Shown piece after piece: positions 41,698 to 51,161 of a DNA stretch of 63,771 nucleotides. Numbering within the stretch: the first letter of the stretch is position 1; every line of letters begins with the position of its first letter. The stretch is from assembly GCA_019414325.1 (NCBI GenBank), contig DXMG01000001.1, positions 1-63,771 on the forward strand, in the 5' to 3' direction. The translations under genes and the position numbers were made by a program. This stretch comes from Collinsella sp. Lineage in GTDB: Bacteria > Actinomycetota > Coriobacteriia > Coriobacteriales > Coriobacteriaceae. The notes under the pieces were generated by a model. That model was not told the DNA's origin. It did no database searches and saw only the letters and a list, made by a program, of their open reading frames with translations.

Positions 41698-44463
41698 TTA
41701 CTCGGCGCTCTTGAGGGCGCCGACCATGTCGATCTTATTGAGAGTTCGGTTGGTGGCGAGGTTGACGATGATCGTAAAGCCAAAGGAAAGCAGCACGGCG
41801 AGCACGTAGCTTAGCGGCTCGACCTCAACGTCAAAGTACAGCGACGGCATCTGCAGGATGTACGTGAAGCTCTCGGCCAGCAAGCCACCCAGCGGCACGC
41901 CCAGCGCAGCGCCGATCGCCGTGAGGATCAACGTCTCCTTGTTGACGTAATGGTGCACCTCGCCACGGCGGAAGCCCAGCACCTTGATGGTCGCCAGCTC
42001 GCGTTCGCGCTCGGAGATATTCGTGTTGGACAGCGTAAACACCACCACAAACGATAGGCACGCCGCCATAAAGGTCACGAGCACCACGACGGAATTGATA
42101 ATCGCAAAGTTCGCCTCGTAGTTCTGCCAATGTTCGGCCGTGCTTGAGATGGTGAGCCAACCGTCGCTCTTAAGCTTCTTGCTAAACGCAATCTGGTCAG
42201 AAGTTGAGCCCTTAAGCAGCACAAAGACGCCGTTGAGGCGTGCGCTTCGACCGAACGCGCGCTCATAGGTGCCCTGCGTCATGTAAAGCGTGTTGCCCAG
42301 ATAGTTAAGCGAAATGTCACTGACTTTGACCTTGGCAACATTGAGCGACGAATCCTGGACGTGTGCCGTATCGCCCGGCTGAATCCCCAGCACCAGCTGT
42401 GAACTCTTACTCAGATACACGTCTCCGTCACGCAAAGACAGCGGCTCTTTGGACTCGTCCTCGAGGCGCACATAGTCGTCCAAGTCGTTCGTGCGGTCAT
42501 CGGGCACCACGATCAGCTGCACGGTCTCGCTCTTGCCGCCAAACGTAAAGGTGACGTTGTCGGTCATAATCGGCAGCGTCGAAGTCACGGTCACGTTGGA
42601 ATCATTGGCCGCGCTGCGCTCATCCAACGCCGCGCACGTCTGCGTAAAGTCATCGGGGTTGGCGACCGCCAGCAAGTCATAACGCGTGATATGCCCGTAC
42701 TGTTTGGGCGAAAGCGCCACCGACGTATCGCGGATGCCCATACCGCAGATCACGAGCGCCGTGCAGCCGGCGATGCCGAAGATGGTCATAAAGGCGCGCT
42801 TTTTATAGCGGAATAGGTTGCGTGCAGCGACCTTGTTCAAAAAGCCCATGCGGCGCCAGATAAAGCCGATGCGCTCGAGCAAGATGCGCGAGCCAGCGCG
42901 CGGGGCCTTGGGACGCATAAGCGAGGCCGGGGTCTCGGCCATCTCGTGGCGGCAGGCGATAATCGTGGCGCCCACCACGCCCACGGCAAACAGCGCCACC
43001 GAAACGATCGAGGACACGATGTCGTACGAAAGCAGCATCTGGGGCAGTGAGTACATGTCGTCGAACACCGTAAACAGGAACAGCGGCAGGCCCACAAATC
43101 CGATGATGTTGCCGAGCACGCCGCCGATCAGACAAGCCCACAGCGCATAGTCCACGTATTTGGACAGGATGCGTCCGCGCGAATAACCGAGTGCCTTATA
43201 CAGGCCGATGAGCGTGCGCTCCTCCTCGACCATACGCGTGGCGGTGGTAAGGCTGATGAGCACGGCGACGATAAAGAAGATGAACGGGAACACCGTGGCG
43301 ATGGCCTCAATTGACGAGCTGTCGCTCTCCACGCTCGAGTAGCTTGCGATGTTGCCGCGGTCCTGGATGTACCAGGTGCATTCGCCCAGATCGGAAAGCT
43401 CGGCGCGGGCATCGGCAAACTGTTGATCGGCGGCGGCGCGACGCTGATCCAGGTCGGCTTGCGCCTGCGCACGCTCGTCGCTGCCCTCGGCTATGCGATT
43501 GATGTTGTCCTGCTCAATCCCAAAGAGCATATTCGCCTGACGCTCAGCCGCGTCCAAGCTCGCCGGCGTGTCGACCGTCAGCTCCTGGGCGCGCGCCTTC
43601 TCACGCTCCTCGCGGATCTTCTCGATATTGCCCTTGACCTCATTGATCTTTGCCGCGTAGGAATCCGAATAGGAGTTGAGGCTCTTGGCTCCCTCGACGA
43701 TCACGTGGACCGCGGAGTAGGAAGAAGATGTCGCGGCGTCCTCGCTCACATAGAACTTATAGTCCGCCGCCGAAGCAGCGCGAAAGGCGTTGACTGTCGA
43801 GTCAGAACTTACATCAGTGGGGTCGAGGACCTCAGCCGTAATGGTGTAATCGCCCGCGGCAAACTGGTCCTTGGCGCTTTGATTGGACGAGCTCGCGTCA
43901 TTGGCGGCAAAACTCACCGTATCGCCGATTTTCTTGCCCGATGCCTTCAGGAACTTCGAAGTCACCGCGACTTCATCGGCGCTCTCGGGCAAATCGCCGT
44001 TCACGAGCACCGGCTGATCGATGTTCTCCTTGGAGAGACTCTGCACGACCACGCGCTCGCGCGTTGTGCCCACGGCGGTGTAGGCGGTCTCGGTGTAGAT
44101 GCCCTCGGCCGTTTCGACGCCATCGACCTCTTGTATGGCGTCGAGATCATCGTCAGTCAGGCCATAGGTCGACTGCACGTTAATGTCATAGACATTTTGC
44201 TGGTCGAAGTAGGCATCAACCGAATCACACAGGTCCTCGCAACCCGCCTTAAGGCCGCACATCACGCTCACGCCAAGCGCGGTGATGACCACGATTGACA
44301 AAAAGCGCTTAAGACTGCCTCGGATTGTGCGGTAGATGCCACGGCGAAAAACCGTCGGCACCATATCGTTTGAGCTTTGGGCAGTGCGGTAGGTCGTAAA
44401 ATCCTGCTCGCGCTCCGTGTTCTGCGCGTCGCGGCGTAGGCTGTTTTGGCGGTCTTGGTCCAT
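41698..44463 (-). CDS. FtsX-type ABC transporter permease (large extracytoplasmic domain)
   Basis: A 921-aa permease starting at ATG 44463, five bases after the ATPase stop. An N-terminal membrane helix (FLSIVVITALGVSVMCGLK) is followed by a large outside domain of about 330 residues. That domain has a helical, charged coiled-coil-like part (about 290-375: EKARAQELTVDTPASLDAAERQ...). Two clusters of FtsX helices follow, near 390-520 and 800-905, with a second outside domain between them. This build resembles MacB/YknZ-type mechanotransmission exporters, moving peptides, lipids or antimicrobials. It works with the adjacent ATPase. Confidence 0.88.
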   Translation of the reverse strand: MDQDRQNSLRRDAQNTEREQDFTTYRTAQSSNDMVPTVFRRGIYRTIRGSLKRFLSIVVITALGVSVMCGLKAGCEDLCDSVDAYFDQQNVYDINVQSTYGLTDDDLDAIQEVDGVETAEGIYTETAYTAVGTTRERVVVQSLSKENIDQPVLVNGDLPESADEVAVTSKFLKASGKKIGDTVSFAANDASSSNQSAKDQFAAGDYTITAEVLDPTDVSSDSTVNAFRAASAADYKFYVSEDAATSSSYSAVHVIVEGAKSLNSYSDSYAAKINEVKGNIEKIREEREKARAQELTVDTPASLDAAERQANMLFGIEQDNINRIAEGSDERAQAQADLDQRRAAADQQFADARAELSDLGECTWYIQDRGNIASYSSVESDSSSIEAIATVFPFIFFIVAVLISLTTATRMVEEERTLIGLYKALGYSRGRILSKYVDYALWACLIGGVLGNIIGFVGLPLFLFTVFDDMYSLPQMLLSYDIVSSIVSVALFAVGVVGATIIACRHEMAETPASLMRPKAPRAGSRILLERIGFIWRRMGFLNKVAARNLFRYKKRAFMTIFGIAGCTALVICGMGIRDTSVALSPKQYGHITRYDLLAVANPDDFTQTCAALDERSAANDSNVTVTSTLPIMTDNVTFTFGGKSETVQLIVVPDDRTNDLDDYVRLEDESKEPLSLRDGDVYLSKSSQLVLGIQPGDTAHVQDSSLNVAKVKVSDISLNYLGNTLYMTQGTYERAFGRSARLNGVFVLLKGSTSDQIAFSKKLKSDGWLTISSTAEHWQNYEANFAIINSVVVLVTFMAACLSFVVVFTLSNTNISERERELATIKVLGFRRGEVHHYVNKETLILTAIGAALGVPLGGLLAESFTYILQMPSLYFDVEVEPLSYVLAVLLSFGFTIIVNLATNRTLNKIDMVGALKSAE

Positions 44464-44468
44464 GGGCG

Positions 44469-45170
44469 CTACCACTCGATCGTCTCGATAGGCACGGGAT
44501 TTTGCTGGACCGTCTCGCTCTCCACGCGACCGTTCTTAAAGCGGATCAGGCGATCGGCCATGGGCGCCAGCGCGGAGTTGTGGGTGATGATGATGACCGT
44601 AATGCCCTGCTTGCGGCAAGTGTCCTGCAGCAGCTGCAAGATCTGCTTGCCGGTTTTATAGTCAAGTGCGCCCGTGGGCTCGTCGCACAAAAGCAGCTTG
44701 GGGTTCTTTGCCAGTGCGCGGGCAATGGACACGCGCTGCTGCTCGCCGCCCGAAAGCTGCGCGGGGAAGTTGGCGAGGCGCTCACCCAAGCCAACCTGGC
44801 AAAGCGTTTGCTCGGCATCGAGCGAATCAGGGCAGATTTGCGCCGCAAGCTCAACATTTTCGAGCGCCGTCAGGTTGGGGACCAGATTGTAGAACTGGAA
44901 GACAAAGCCGACGTCGGCGCGGCGGTATTCCACGAGCTGCGCCTCGTTAGCGGAGCTCACATCGCGCCCGTCCACCGTCACGGTGCCGGAAGTCGCCGTA
45001 TCCATGCCGCCCAGAATGTTGAGCGCCGTGGTCTTGCCGGCACCCGAAGCACCCAAAATGATGGCGAGCTCGCCGCGCTCGACCGTAAAGCTCGCGCCGT
45101 CGAGTGCGTGAATGCGGGCGTCGCCCTCGCCGTATGCCTTGATGACGTCTTTGAATTCGATATAAGCCAT
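44469..45170 (-). CDS. MacB/LolD-type ABC ATPase
   Basis: A 233-aa ATPase with Walker A GASGAGKTT, Q-loop VFQFYNLVPN, signature LSGGEQQRVSIARAL, Walker B LLLCDEPTGALD and H-loop ITHN. The DEPTGALD form is characteristic of the MacB/LolD/FtsE class. It precedes the FtsX-type permease gene by five bases. Confidence 0.92.
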   Translation of the reverse strand: MAYIEFKDVIKAYGEGDARIHALDGASFTVERGELAIILGASGAGKTTALNILGGMDTATSGTVTVDGRDVSSANEAQLVEYRRADVGFVFQFYNLVPNLTALENVELAAQICPDSLDAEQTLCQVGLGERLANFPAQLSGGEQQRVSIARALAKNPKLLLCDEPTGALDYKTGKQILQLLQDTCRKQGITVIIITHNSALAPMADRLIRFKNGRVESETVQQNPVPIETIEW

Positions 45171-45227
45171 CGATCGGTTCCCATCTGGTCGGATAACTCT
45201 TTAGTATTACCCATTTCGCACCGACTA

Positions 45228-45256
45228 AAAAGGGACGGGTTTATTTTGGCAGGTTC
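45228..45256. repeat. GTCCC-core element, copy 6 (reversed)
   Basis: Read on the minus strand, AACCTGCCAAAATAAACCC and then GTCCCTTTTTAG. It matches the left arm and loop of copy 4 at 36095 but has no clear right arm. Confidence 0.65.
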
Positions 45257-45371
45257 TATATGGGGAAACGGCAGCTATAGATGAGGCGCCGGGGAGGCAG
45301 AGAAATCATCGATGGGGTCAGGCCGACCGCCAAACACAACGCACGCATCTCAATCTGTCAGCCAAATCATT

Positions 45372-45385
45372 CGAACAGCTGTTCG
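45372..45385 (+). promoter_or_regulatory. LexA-type SOS box upstream of the GyrI-like gene
   Basis: CGAACAGCTGTTCG is a perfect match to the Gram-positive/actinobacterial LexA consensus CGAACnnnnGTTCG. A TATGAT -10-like box follows at 45390-45395 or 45395-45400. The site would cover the -35 region of the GyrI-like gene starting at 45442. Confidence 0.75.
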
Positions 45386-45441
45386 TTTCTATGATATGAT
45401 TCCGCTATCTAAGCAGGCCAATACGCAGAAAGGCGGCCAAC

Positions 45442-46080
45442 ATGGCGTTCGACTTTAAGAAGGAATGCAAGGAGCTCTACAGACCTGCAAGCAAGCCGAG
45501 TATCATAACTGTCCCGCCTATGAGCTACGTTGCCGTTCGCGGAAAGGGCGACCCAAATACCGAAGGTGGCGAGTATCAAAATGCCCTGCCGCTGCTTTAC
45601 GGCATCGCCTATACCGTCAAGATGTCAAAGAAAGGCTCAAGGAGTATCGAGGGCTATTTCGACTTTGTGGTACCGCCGCTCGAGGGCTTCTGGTGGCAAG
45701 ACTCCCCGAGCGGCGACATCGATTATGTACGCAAGGACGATTTCAACTTTATCTCGTGCATCCGCCTGCCCGATTTCGTCACTCAGGATGACTTTGACTG
45801 GGCGGTCGCGGAAGCCACGGCCAAAAAGAAACTGGACTTTTCTGCCGTCGAGCTGCTTAAAGTTGACGAGGGTCTCTGCGTTCAATGCATGCATACCGGA
45901 CCCTACGACAGCGAGCCGGCAACCGTAGACGCCATGCATGAATATGCGACCGAGCAGGGCTATGTCCCCGACTTCTCAGACACCCGTTTACATCACGAAA
46001 TCTATCTTTCCGATCCACGCAAGTGTGCGCCGGAGAAACTTAAGACTGTGGTTCGTCATCCTATCAAGCGCGCTGAATAG
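45442..46080 (+). CDS. GyrI-like domain protein
   Basis: A 212-aa protein of the GyrI-like/SbmC small-molecule-binding superfamily. Conserved parts: IITVPPMSYVAVRGKGDPN at the start, then GLCVQCMHTGPYDSEPATVDAMHEYATEQGY, and a final TRLHHEIYLSDPRK. GyrI itself binds DNA gyrase and protects cells from gyrase poisons, and in E. coli it is SOS-induced. A LexA-type box 57 bp upstream fits that. Relatives also hydrolyse cyclopropanoid cytotoxins or sense drugs. The gene stands alone. Confidence 0.85.
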   Translation: MAFDFKKECKELYRPASKPSIITVPPMSYVAVRGKGDPNTEGGEYQNALPLLYGIAYTVKMSKKGSRSIEGYFDFVVPPLEGFWWQDSPSGDIDYVRKDDFNFISCIRLPDFVTQDDFDWAVAEATAKKKLDFSAVELLKVDEGLCVQCMHTGPYDSEPATVDAMHEYATEQGYVPDFSDTRLHHEIYLSDPRKCAPEKLKTVVRHPIKRAE

Positions 46081-46250
46081 CGTGGAGCGTCATTTCACGC
46101 GCTGGGTTTTAAGCCAGCCAACCAGCCGCCTCCTAGGCCGTCCGGTAATTATCTTGACGCGGCCCGTCGCATCTTATAAGTTTGTTTTGCTAAAGCTGGA
46201 AAGCCTCTCAACGATGCGCAACTCCAGCTCTTTTTCTATCAAGAGAGCAA

Positions 46251-47501
46251 GTGTCGGAAAACAAAATGTCGGAAAGCAACGTATCGAGCAGAATCAAACG
46301 CTTGCTCAACACCTATAGCGGCCTCGTGCTTATGGGTGCCGTCGGAATCCCTATCGGCATCATCGTTGGCGCCATCTGCGCACTCTTTGGACGCGTGCTT
46401 CTGGCAATCGGCGCCTTCCGCGACGAACACATCACACTGCTCCTTCCCTTCCTCGCCCTCATGGGCTTTGCCATCGTATTTTCCTACCGCACCTGGGGCA
46501 AAGGCACCGATCGGGGCATGAGCCTGGTATTTGACGTAGGTCACGGACGCGAGGACGCCATCTCCCCGCGTTTGGTGCCGCTCATTATGTTGAGCACGTG
46601 GGGGACGCACCTCTTTGGCGGCAGTGCGGGGCGCGAGGGCGTGGCCGTGCAGATTGGTGCAACCGTCTCGCACTGGATCGGCAGGCGTCTACCTTTCCGA
46701 AACCCCGGCAACACGTTTTTGCTCATTGGTATGGCCGCTGGCTTTGCCGGGCTCTTTCGAACGCCTCTTGCTGCCACGGTCTTTGCTATCGAAGTACTGG
46801 TCGCAGGACGCATGGAATACCGCGCGCTGTTTCCCGCGCTTACGGCCTCGCTCGCCGCAAGTATGACCTCCGGCGCCCTGGGACTCGAGAAGTTCGAAGT
46901 CGCCGTTGTCGCCTCATACGCGCTTGATCTCCCCGGTCTTGGACGGCTTGCGGTGCTGGGTATCGCGTTTGGCATGGTAGGCGGCGCCTTTGCCTGGTGC
47001 CTTGCCCACGCCAAGACCCTTGCGGCGCGACTGCTCCCCAACCCCTATGTACGAATCGCCGTTATGGGCATCGCGCTATCAGCGATTCTGTTCACACTGT
47101 GGCAGGGGCGATACTGCGGACTTGGTACCAACCTGATATCGGCAGCGCTCAACGGTGACGGCAAGGACGCCATCATGCCTTGGGACTGGGCGCTCAAATT
47201 CGCACTCACCATTACCACGCTTGCCGCAGGATATCAGGGTGGCGAGGTGACGCCGTTGTTCTCCATCGGAGCGAGCCTTGGCGTCGTGCTCGCCGGAATC
47301 CTCGGCATGCCCGTCGAACTTTGCGCCGCGCTGGGATACGCCGCCGTCTTTGGCGGCGCCACCAACACGCTGCTCGCGCCGATCCTCATTGGCTGCGAGG
47401 TCTTCGGTTTCGGTAATCTGCCGGCGTTCTTTATCGTCTGCGTTGTGGCTTATCTGTTCAACATGGACAAATCGATCTACGCCCTGCAGGAGCGGGCGTA
47501 G
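46251..47501 (+). CDS. CLC family channel/antiporter, CLC-F-like
   Basis: A 416-aa membrane protein, start GTG 46251 or ATG 46266. Hallmarks: GGSAGREGVAVQIG (glutamate gate), GLFRTPLAATVFAIE and, late in the protein, GYQGGEVTPLFSIGASLGV. The last motif and the lack of CBS domains resemble fluoride-exporting CLC-F proteins rather than chloride CLCs. If so it protects from fluoride. No fluoride riboswitch was seen in the 170-bp upstream region. The alternative is a chloride/proton exchanger. Confidence 0.82.
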   Translation: MSENKMSESNVSSRIKRLLNTYSGLVLMGAVGIPIGIIVGAICALFGRVLLAIGAFRDEHITLLLPFLALMGFAIVFSYRTWGKGTDRGMSLVFDVGHGREDAISPRLVPLIMLSTWGTHLFGGSAGREGVAVQIGATVSHWIGRRLPFRNPGNTFLLIGMAAGFAGLFRTPLAATVFAIEVLVAGRMEYRALFPALTASLAASMTSGALGLEKFEVAVVASYALDLPGLGRLAVLGIAFGMVGGAFAWCLAHAKTLAARLLPNPYVRIAVMGIALSAILFTLWQGRYCGLGTNLISAALNGDGKDAIMPWDWALKFALTITTLAAGYQGGEVTPLFSIGASLGVVLAGILGMPVELCAALGYAAVFGGATNTLLAPILIGCEVFGFGNLPAFFIVCVVAYLFNMDKSIYALQERA

Positions 47502-47529
47502 AAAGATGTCCAAGCAGGTGGTCTCAACC

Positions 47530-47575
47530 GGAAACGGCGTCCCACTCTGAGGCTGTATTCCGGGACGTGGTTTCC
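47530..47575. repeat. Imperfect hairpin between CLC and ogt
   Basis: GGAAACGGCGTCCC (47530-47543) and GGGACGTGGTTTCC (47562-47575) pair with mismatches. A third related word, CGGAAAGCGTGTCCC, follows near 47590. Confidence 0.6.
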
Positions 47576-47645
47576 GTCTGAGCTTCCATTCGGAAAGCGT
47601 GTCCCGTTCTTTCACAGCATCTTGGCTATGCAAAGTGCCCGAACG

Positions 47646-48224
47646 TTACTCCTCGTACGCGCCCTCAAGCCGCAGCAGCCACTCCTTGCGGTCGAGGCCG
47701 CCGGCATATCCGTTGAGCGAACCATCGGCGGCAACCACGCGATGGCACGGCACAATAATCGAAATGGGATTACGCGCGACCGCGGCCCCCACGGCACGGG
47801 GAGACACAACGGGTGCCTCATTTCCCGGCACACGATGTCGAGCCGCAACACGCTGGGCGATCTCGCCATACGTAGCGACCTCGCCACGCGGAATAGAAAG
47901 CAGCTCGTACCAAACTTCACGCTGAAACGCCGTACCAATCAAATGCAACGGCGGCGTAAACCGAGGTTCCTGCCCTGCAAAATAAGCATTCAGCCAAGCC
48001 CAGGAACGCTCAAGCACCGAAGAGGCCGCACCATTTACCGGACTCACCGGCGACATGCCGCCAGCACCAGAAACTGCATCGGCGCCTTCAACATGTTCGG
48101 GATTTTCTTTGAGAAGCGTGGAGCCAAAATGCTCCTGCCCCTCAAACCAAAGCCCTGTCAAACCGCGGCCATCAGCGGCAAGCAAAATCTCGCCCAAAGG
48201 CGAAGCAAACGTCGTCGTGACCAC
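47646..48224 (-). CDS. ogt: Methylated-DNA-[protein]-cysteine S-methyltransferase
   Basis: A 192-aa DNA repair protein that removes O6-methyl groups from guanine by transferring them to Cys160 in IIVPCHRVV. The conserved GTAFQREVW...VATYGEIA is the DNA-binding region. The full length matches the family (about 160-190). A Gly/Ala-rich linker (51-68) separates the two domains. Confidence 0.93.
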   Translation of the reverse strand: MVTTTFASPLGEILLAADGRGLTGLWFEGQEHFGSTLLKENPEHVEGADAVSGAGGMSPVSPVNGAASSVLERSWAWLNAYFAGQEPRFTPPLHLIGTAFQREVWYELLSIPRGEVATYGEIAQRVAARHRVPGNEAPVVSPRAVGAAVARNPISIIVPCHRVVAADGSLNGYAGGLDRKEWLLRLEGAYEE

Positions 48225-48302
48225 CAGCGGCTCCTTTCAAAACTCCGCACCATAATACCGCGAATTGTGCAGACAACCCCAATCGACCCCAAAGTCACCC
48301 AA

Positions 48303-48383
48303 GGCAGCAGGCGCGAAGCGCCGCAGCTGCCGGCCGCGCTCCACAGTCCCCCAAGGCGGCAGGCGCAAGGCGCCGAGGCCGCC
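48303..48383. repeat. Two tandem GC-rich hairpins
   Basis: GGCAGCAGGCGC...GCGCCGCAGCTGCC (48303-48331) and GGCGGCAGGCGC...GGCGCCGAGGCCGCC (48355-48383) are near copies 52 bp apart, each preceded by CAAGG. They separate ogt and asd, both read leftward. Possibly transcription stop or protein-binding structures. Confidence 0.7.
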
Positions 48384-48470
48384 GCCGGGACCAGGGCCCG
48401 CAACAGCCACGCGCCCCCCACATCAGCCCAGCGGCCCCAACCAATAACGGCCCCCGCCGGACAGGTCACA

Positions 48471-49496
48471 CTACTCGCAGAGCAGCTTAGCGATCTGGAC
48501 GGCGTTGGTTGCCGCGCCCTTACGGATTTGGTCGCCGCAGCACCAGAAGGTGATACCGCGCGCGGCCTCGGGGTTCGAGATGTCGCGACGCACGCGGCCG
48601 ACCCAGATCAGGTCCTGGTCGGACGTGTCCATCGGCATGGGGAAGCGGTCGTGTGCATCCTCGGCAGCCATATCGTCAACCAGCTTGACGCCGGGAGCGG
48701 CAGCCAGCGCAGCACGGGCCTCGTCAACCGTAATGTCACGCTCGAACTCGAGCGTGATGCTCTCGGAGTGCGAACGCAGCACGGGCACGCGCACGCAGGT
48801 GCAGTTCACGCGCAGCTCGGGCAGGTGCATGATCTTGCGGCCCTCGTTTTGCAGCTTCATCTCCTCGGAGGTAAAACCCTCCTCCTTGATGCCGCCAATC
48901 TGCGGAATCAGGTTGCTCGCCAGCTGGGCGGCAAACGCGCGCGGCTCGGGAATCTCCTCGCCGCGGCCCAGGGCGGCCAGCTGAGCCTCGAGCTCGACCA
49001 TACCGGGAGCGCCAGCGCCCGAAGCCGCCTGGTACGTCGAGACGATCATGCGCTTTACGCCGGCAAGCTGGTGCAGCGGCCAGGTGGGAACCAGGCCGAT
49101 AATGGTCGCACAGTTGGGGTTGGCGATAAGGCCGTGATGCCACTTGATATCGTCGGCATTGATCTCGGGCACGACCAGCGGCACCTCGGGATCCATGCGG
49201 AAGGCGTGGCTGTTGTCGACCACGACGGCGCCGCGCTTGACGGCCTCGGGCAGCAGCTCCTTGGCGATATCGTCGCCGGCAGCGCCGAGCACGATATCGC
49301 AGCCCTCAAAGGCCTCGGGGCAAGCCTCTTCAATCACGATCTGCTCGCCGCGGAACTCGACGGTCTTGCCCGCGGAGCGTGCGCTTGCCAACAGCTTGAG
49401 CTTGCCGACCGGGAACTCCTGCTCGTTGAGGCACTCGAGCATCTGGGTGCCCACGGCTCCCGTCGCGCCCAAAATAGCAACCGTGTACTGTTTCAT
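48471..49496 (-). CDS. asd: Aspartate-semialdehyde dehydrogenase
   Basis: A 341-aa enzyme of the aspartate pathway, converting aspartyl phosphate to aspartate semialdehyde. Start ATG 49496 with GGGGGA upstream. NADP fold VAILGATGAVGTQM (6-19), active cysteine Cys129 in IANPNCATI, and the substrate region TYQAASGAGAPG. It lies on the same strand downstream of lysC and supplies lysine and threonine synthesis. Confidence 0.95.
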   Translation of the reverse strand: MKQYTVAILGATGAVGTQMLECLNEQEFPVGKLKLLASARSAGKTVEFRGEQIVIEEACPEAFEGCDIVLGAAGDDIAKELLPEAVKRGAVVVDNSHAFRMDPEVPLVVPEINADDIKWHHGLIANPNCATIIGLVPTWPLHQLAGVKRMIVSTYQAASGAGAPGMVELEAQLAALGRGEEIPEPRAFAAQLASNLIPQIGGIKEEGFTSEEMKLQNEGRKIMHLPELRVNCTCVRVPVLRSHSESITLEFERDITVDEARAALAAAPGVKLVDDMAAEDAHDRFPMPMDTSDQDLIWVGRVRRDISNPEAARGITFWCCGDQIRKGAATNAVQIAKLLCE

Positions 49497-49669
49497 GCTT
49501 CCCCCTTTAAAGGTTGTGGCTTTTGCCCGCACGCCGAGCAGGCCGATTATTGTTGCCAGTTTATACAAGAACAGGGCGGGCATGAAACCCGCCCCGTCGA
49601 AACGAAACCGAAACGAAACGCCCCGCCGTAGATTTTTGAGACATGACCCAAAAATCTACCGAGCAGTCG

Positions 49670-51058
49670 CTACTTTTTGAGCGCGGCCAGAGCGGGATCG
49701 GCCGGCGCGGGAGCCTCCAGATCGGAGACCTTCACAATGCCGTTCTCGTCGGAGAAGGCACGGTAAATGGTCCGAATCGCAAGGTCGAAGTCCTTCTCCT
49801 CGACACCGATAATGATGTTGATCTCGTCGCAGCTCTGCGAAATCATACGCACACTCACGCCGGCCTGGCCAAGCATGCCAAACAGATGTCCCGAGATACC
49901 CGCACGGCCGCGCAGGTTACGGCCGACGGTCGCGATGAGCGCCAAGCCCTCGACAACCTCGATCTCGAGCGGCTCGACCTCCTGCTGAATGTCGCTCACA
50001 AGCGAGTACAGCGAATCGTGAACGTCCTGCTCCTGCACCACGGCGCCAAAGCGGTCGACACCGGTGGGCATGTGCTCAACGGAAACGTCATAGCGCTCGA
50101 AGACCGAAAGCGCGCGGCGCATAAAGCCGACACGGGGCTTGGTGCGGTCGCGGGCCACATTGATGGCGACAAAGCCGCGTTTGCCGGTCACGCCGGTAAT
50201 GATGGGCTCCGCCTCGCCCTCGTCAGCCGTCTCGCTAATGATGGTGCCGGGGTCCTGCGGCGCATTGGTGTTCTTGATGACCAGCGGAATGCCTGCCTCG
50301 CGCACGGGGAACACGGCTTCCTCGTGCAGGACGCTTGCGCCCATGTACGAAAGCTCGCGCAGCTCCTCGTAGGTAACGCGCGCAATGGGCTGAGCCTCGG
50401 GAACAATACGCGGATCGGCAGAATAGAAGCCCGAAACGTCGGTCCAGTTCTCGTACAGATCGGCGCCAAGGCACTTGGCCAGAATCGAGCCCGAGATATC
50501 GCCACCGCCTCGATCGAGCAGCTTGATCTGGCCCTCACGCGTCGCGCCGTAGAAACCAGGCATAACAAAACCGCCCTGCTGGCCGTACTCCTGCACCAAC
50601 TCGGAGGTGCGGTTCATGCTGAGCGTACCATCGTGATGGAACGCCACAACCGTCGCGGCGTCCAGGAACGGCAGGCCCAGGTACTCGGCCATCAGGCGAG
50701 CGGTGAAGTACTCGCCGCGGCTCACGAGCTCCTCGGTAGAGTAGCCGCCCGAGCGGGCGCGCTCGGCAAAGGCCGCGAACTCCTCGCGTATGGGATAGGT
50801 GAGCTCCAGCTCGTCAGCGATATCAAAATAGCGCTGACCAATGTCCTCGAGCAGCTCCTCGCACGACACGTGATACTTAACGTGCGCGTTAACCAGGTAG
50901 AGCAGGTCGGTCACCTTGGTGTCGCCCTTAAAGCGGCGACCGCAGGCGGAAACCACCACAAAACGGCGGGCAGGGTCGGCATCGACGATGGCCTTGATCT
51001 TCTTGAAGTGTTCGGCGTCGGCGACCGACGAGCCGCCAAACTTGGCAATTTTTATCAT
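49670..51058 (-). CDS. lysC: Aspartate kinase
   Basis: A 462-aa aspartokinase, the first enzyme of the lysine/threonine/methionine branch. The KFGGSS motif is at residues 6-11. The catalytic domain is followed by two ACT domains (for example INVARDRTKPRVGFMRRALSVFERYDVSVEHMPTGVDRFG and IATVGRNLRGRAGISGHLFGMLGQAGVSVRMISQ) that mediate feedback control by end products. It is divergent from thrC, sharing a 103-bp promoter region. A gap of 173 bp precedes asd. Confidence 0.94.
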   Translation of the reverse strand: MIKIAKFGGSSVADAEHFKKIKAIVDADPARRFVVVSACGRRFKGDTKVTDLLYLVNAHVKYHVSCEELLEDIGQRYFDIADELELTYPIREEFAAFAERARSGGYSTEELVSRGEYFTARLMAEYLGLPFLDAATVVAFHHDGTLSMNRTSELVQEYGQQGGFVMPGFYGATREGQIKLLDRGGGDISGSILAKCLGADLYENWTDVSGFYSADPRIVPEAQPIARVTYEELRELSYMGASVLHEEAVFPVREAGIPLVIKNTNAPQDPGTIISETADEGEAEPIITGVTGKRGFVAINVARDRTKPRVGFMRRALSVFERYDVSVEHMPTGVDRFGAVVQEQDVHDSLYSLVSDIQQEVEPLEIEVVEGLALIATVGRNLRGRAGISGHLFGMLGQAGVSVRMISQSCDEINIIIGVEEKDFDLAIRTIYRAFSDENGIVKVSDLEAPAPADPALAALKK

Positions 51059-51161
51059 GGCGTGGAGGTTACCTTTCTAAAAGCCTCTGCAAACCTGTTT
51101 TGCGCGCTCTGATACCATGGTTTCACCGATTGGGACCAAGGTATCCGAGGAGCACTGTTAT

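Noticed and set aside
46081..46250. Fluoride riboswitch upstream of the CLC gene
   Set aside because: I looked for the conserved pseudoknot words and found none in the right order.
51059..51161. T-box or threonine leader between lysC and thrC
   Set aside because: The gap is only about 100 bp and shows neither the T-box sequence nor a Thr-rich leader peptide.
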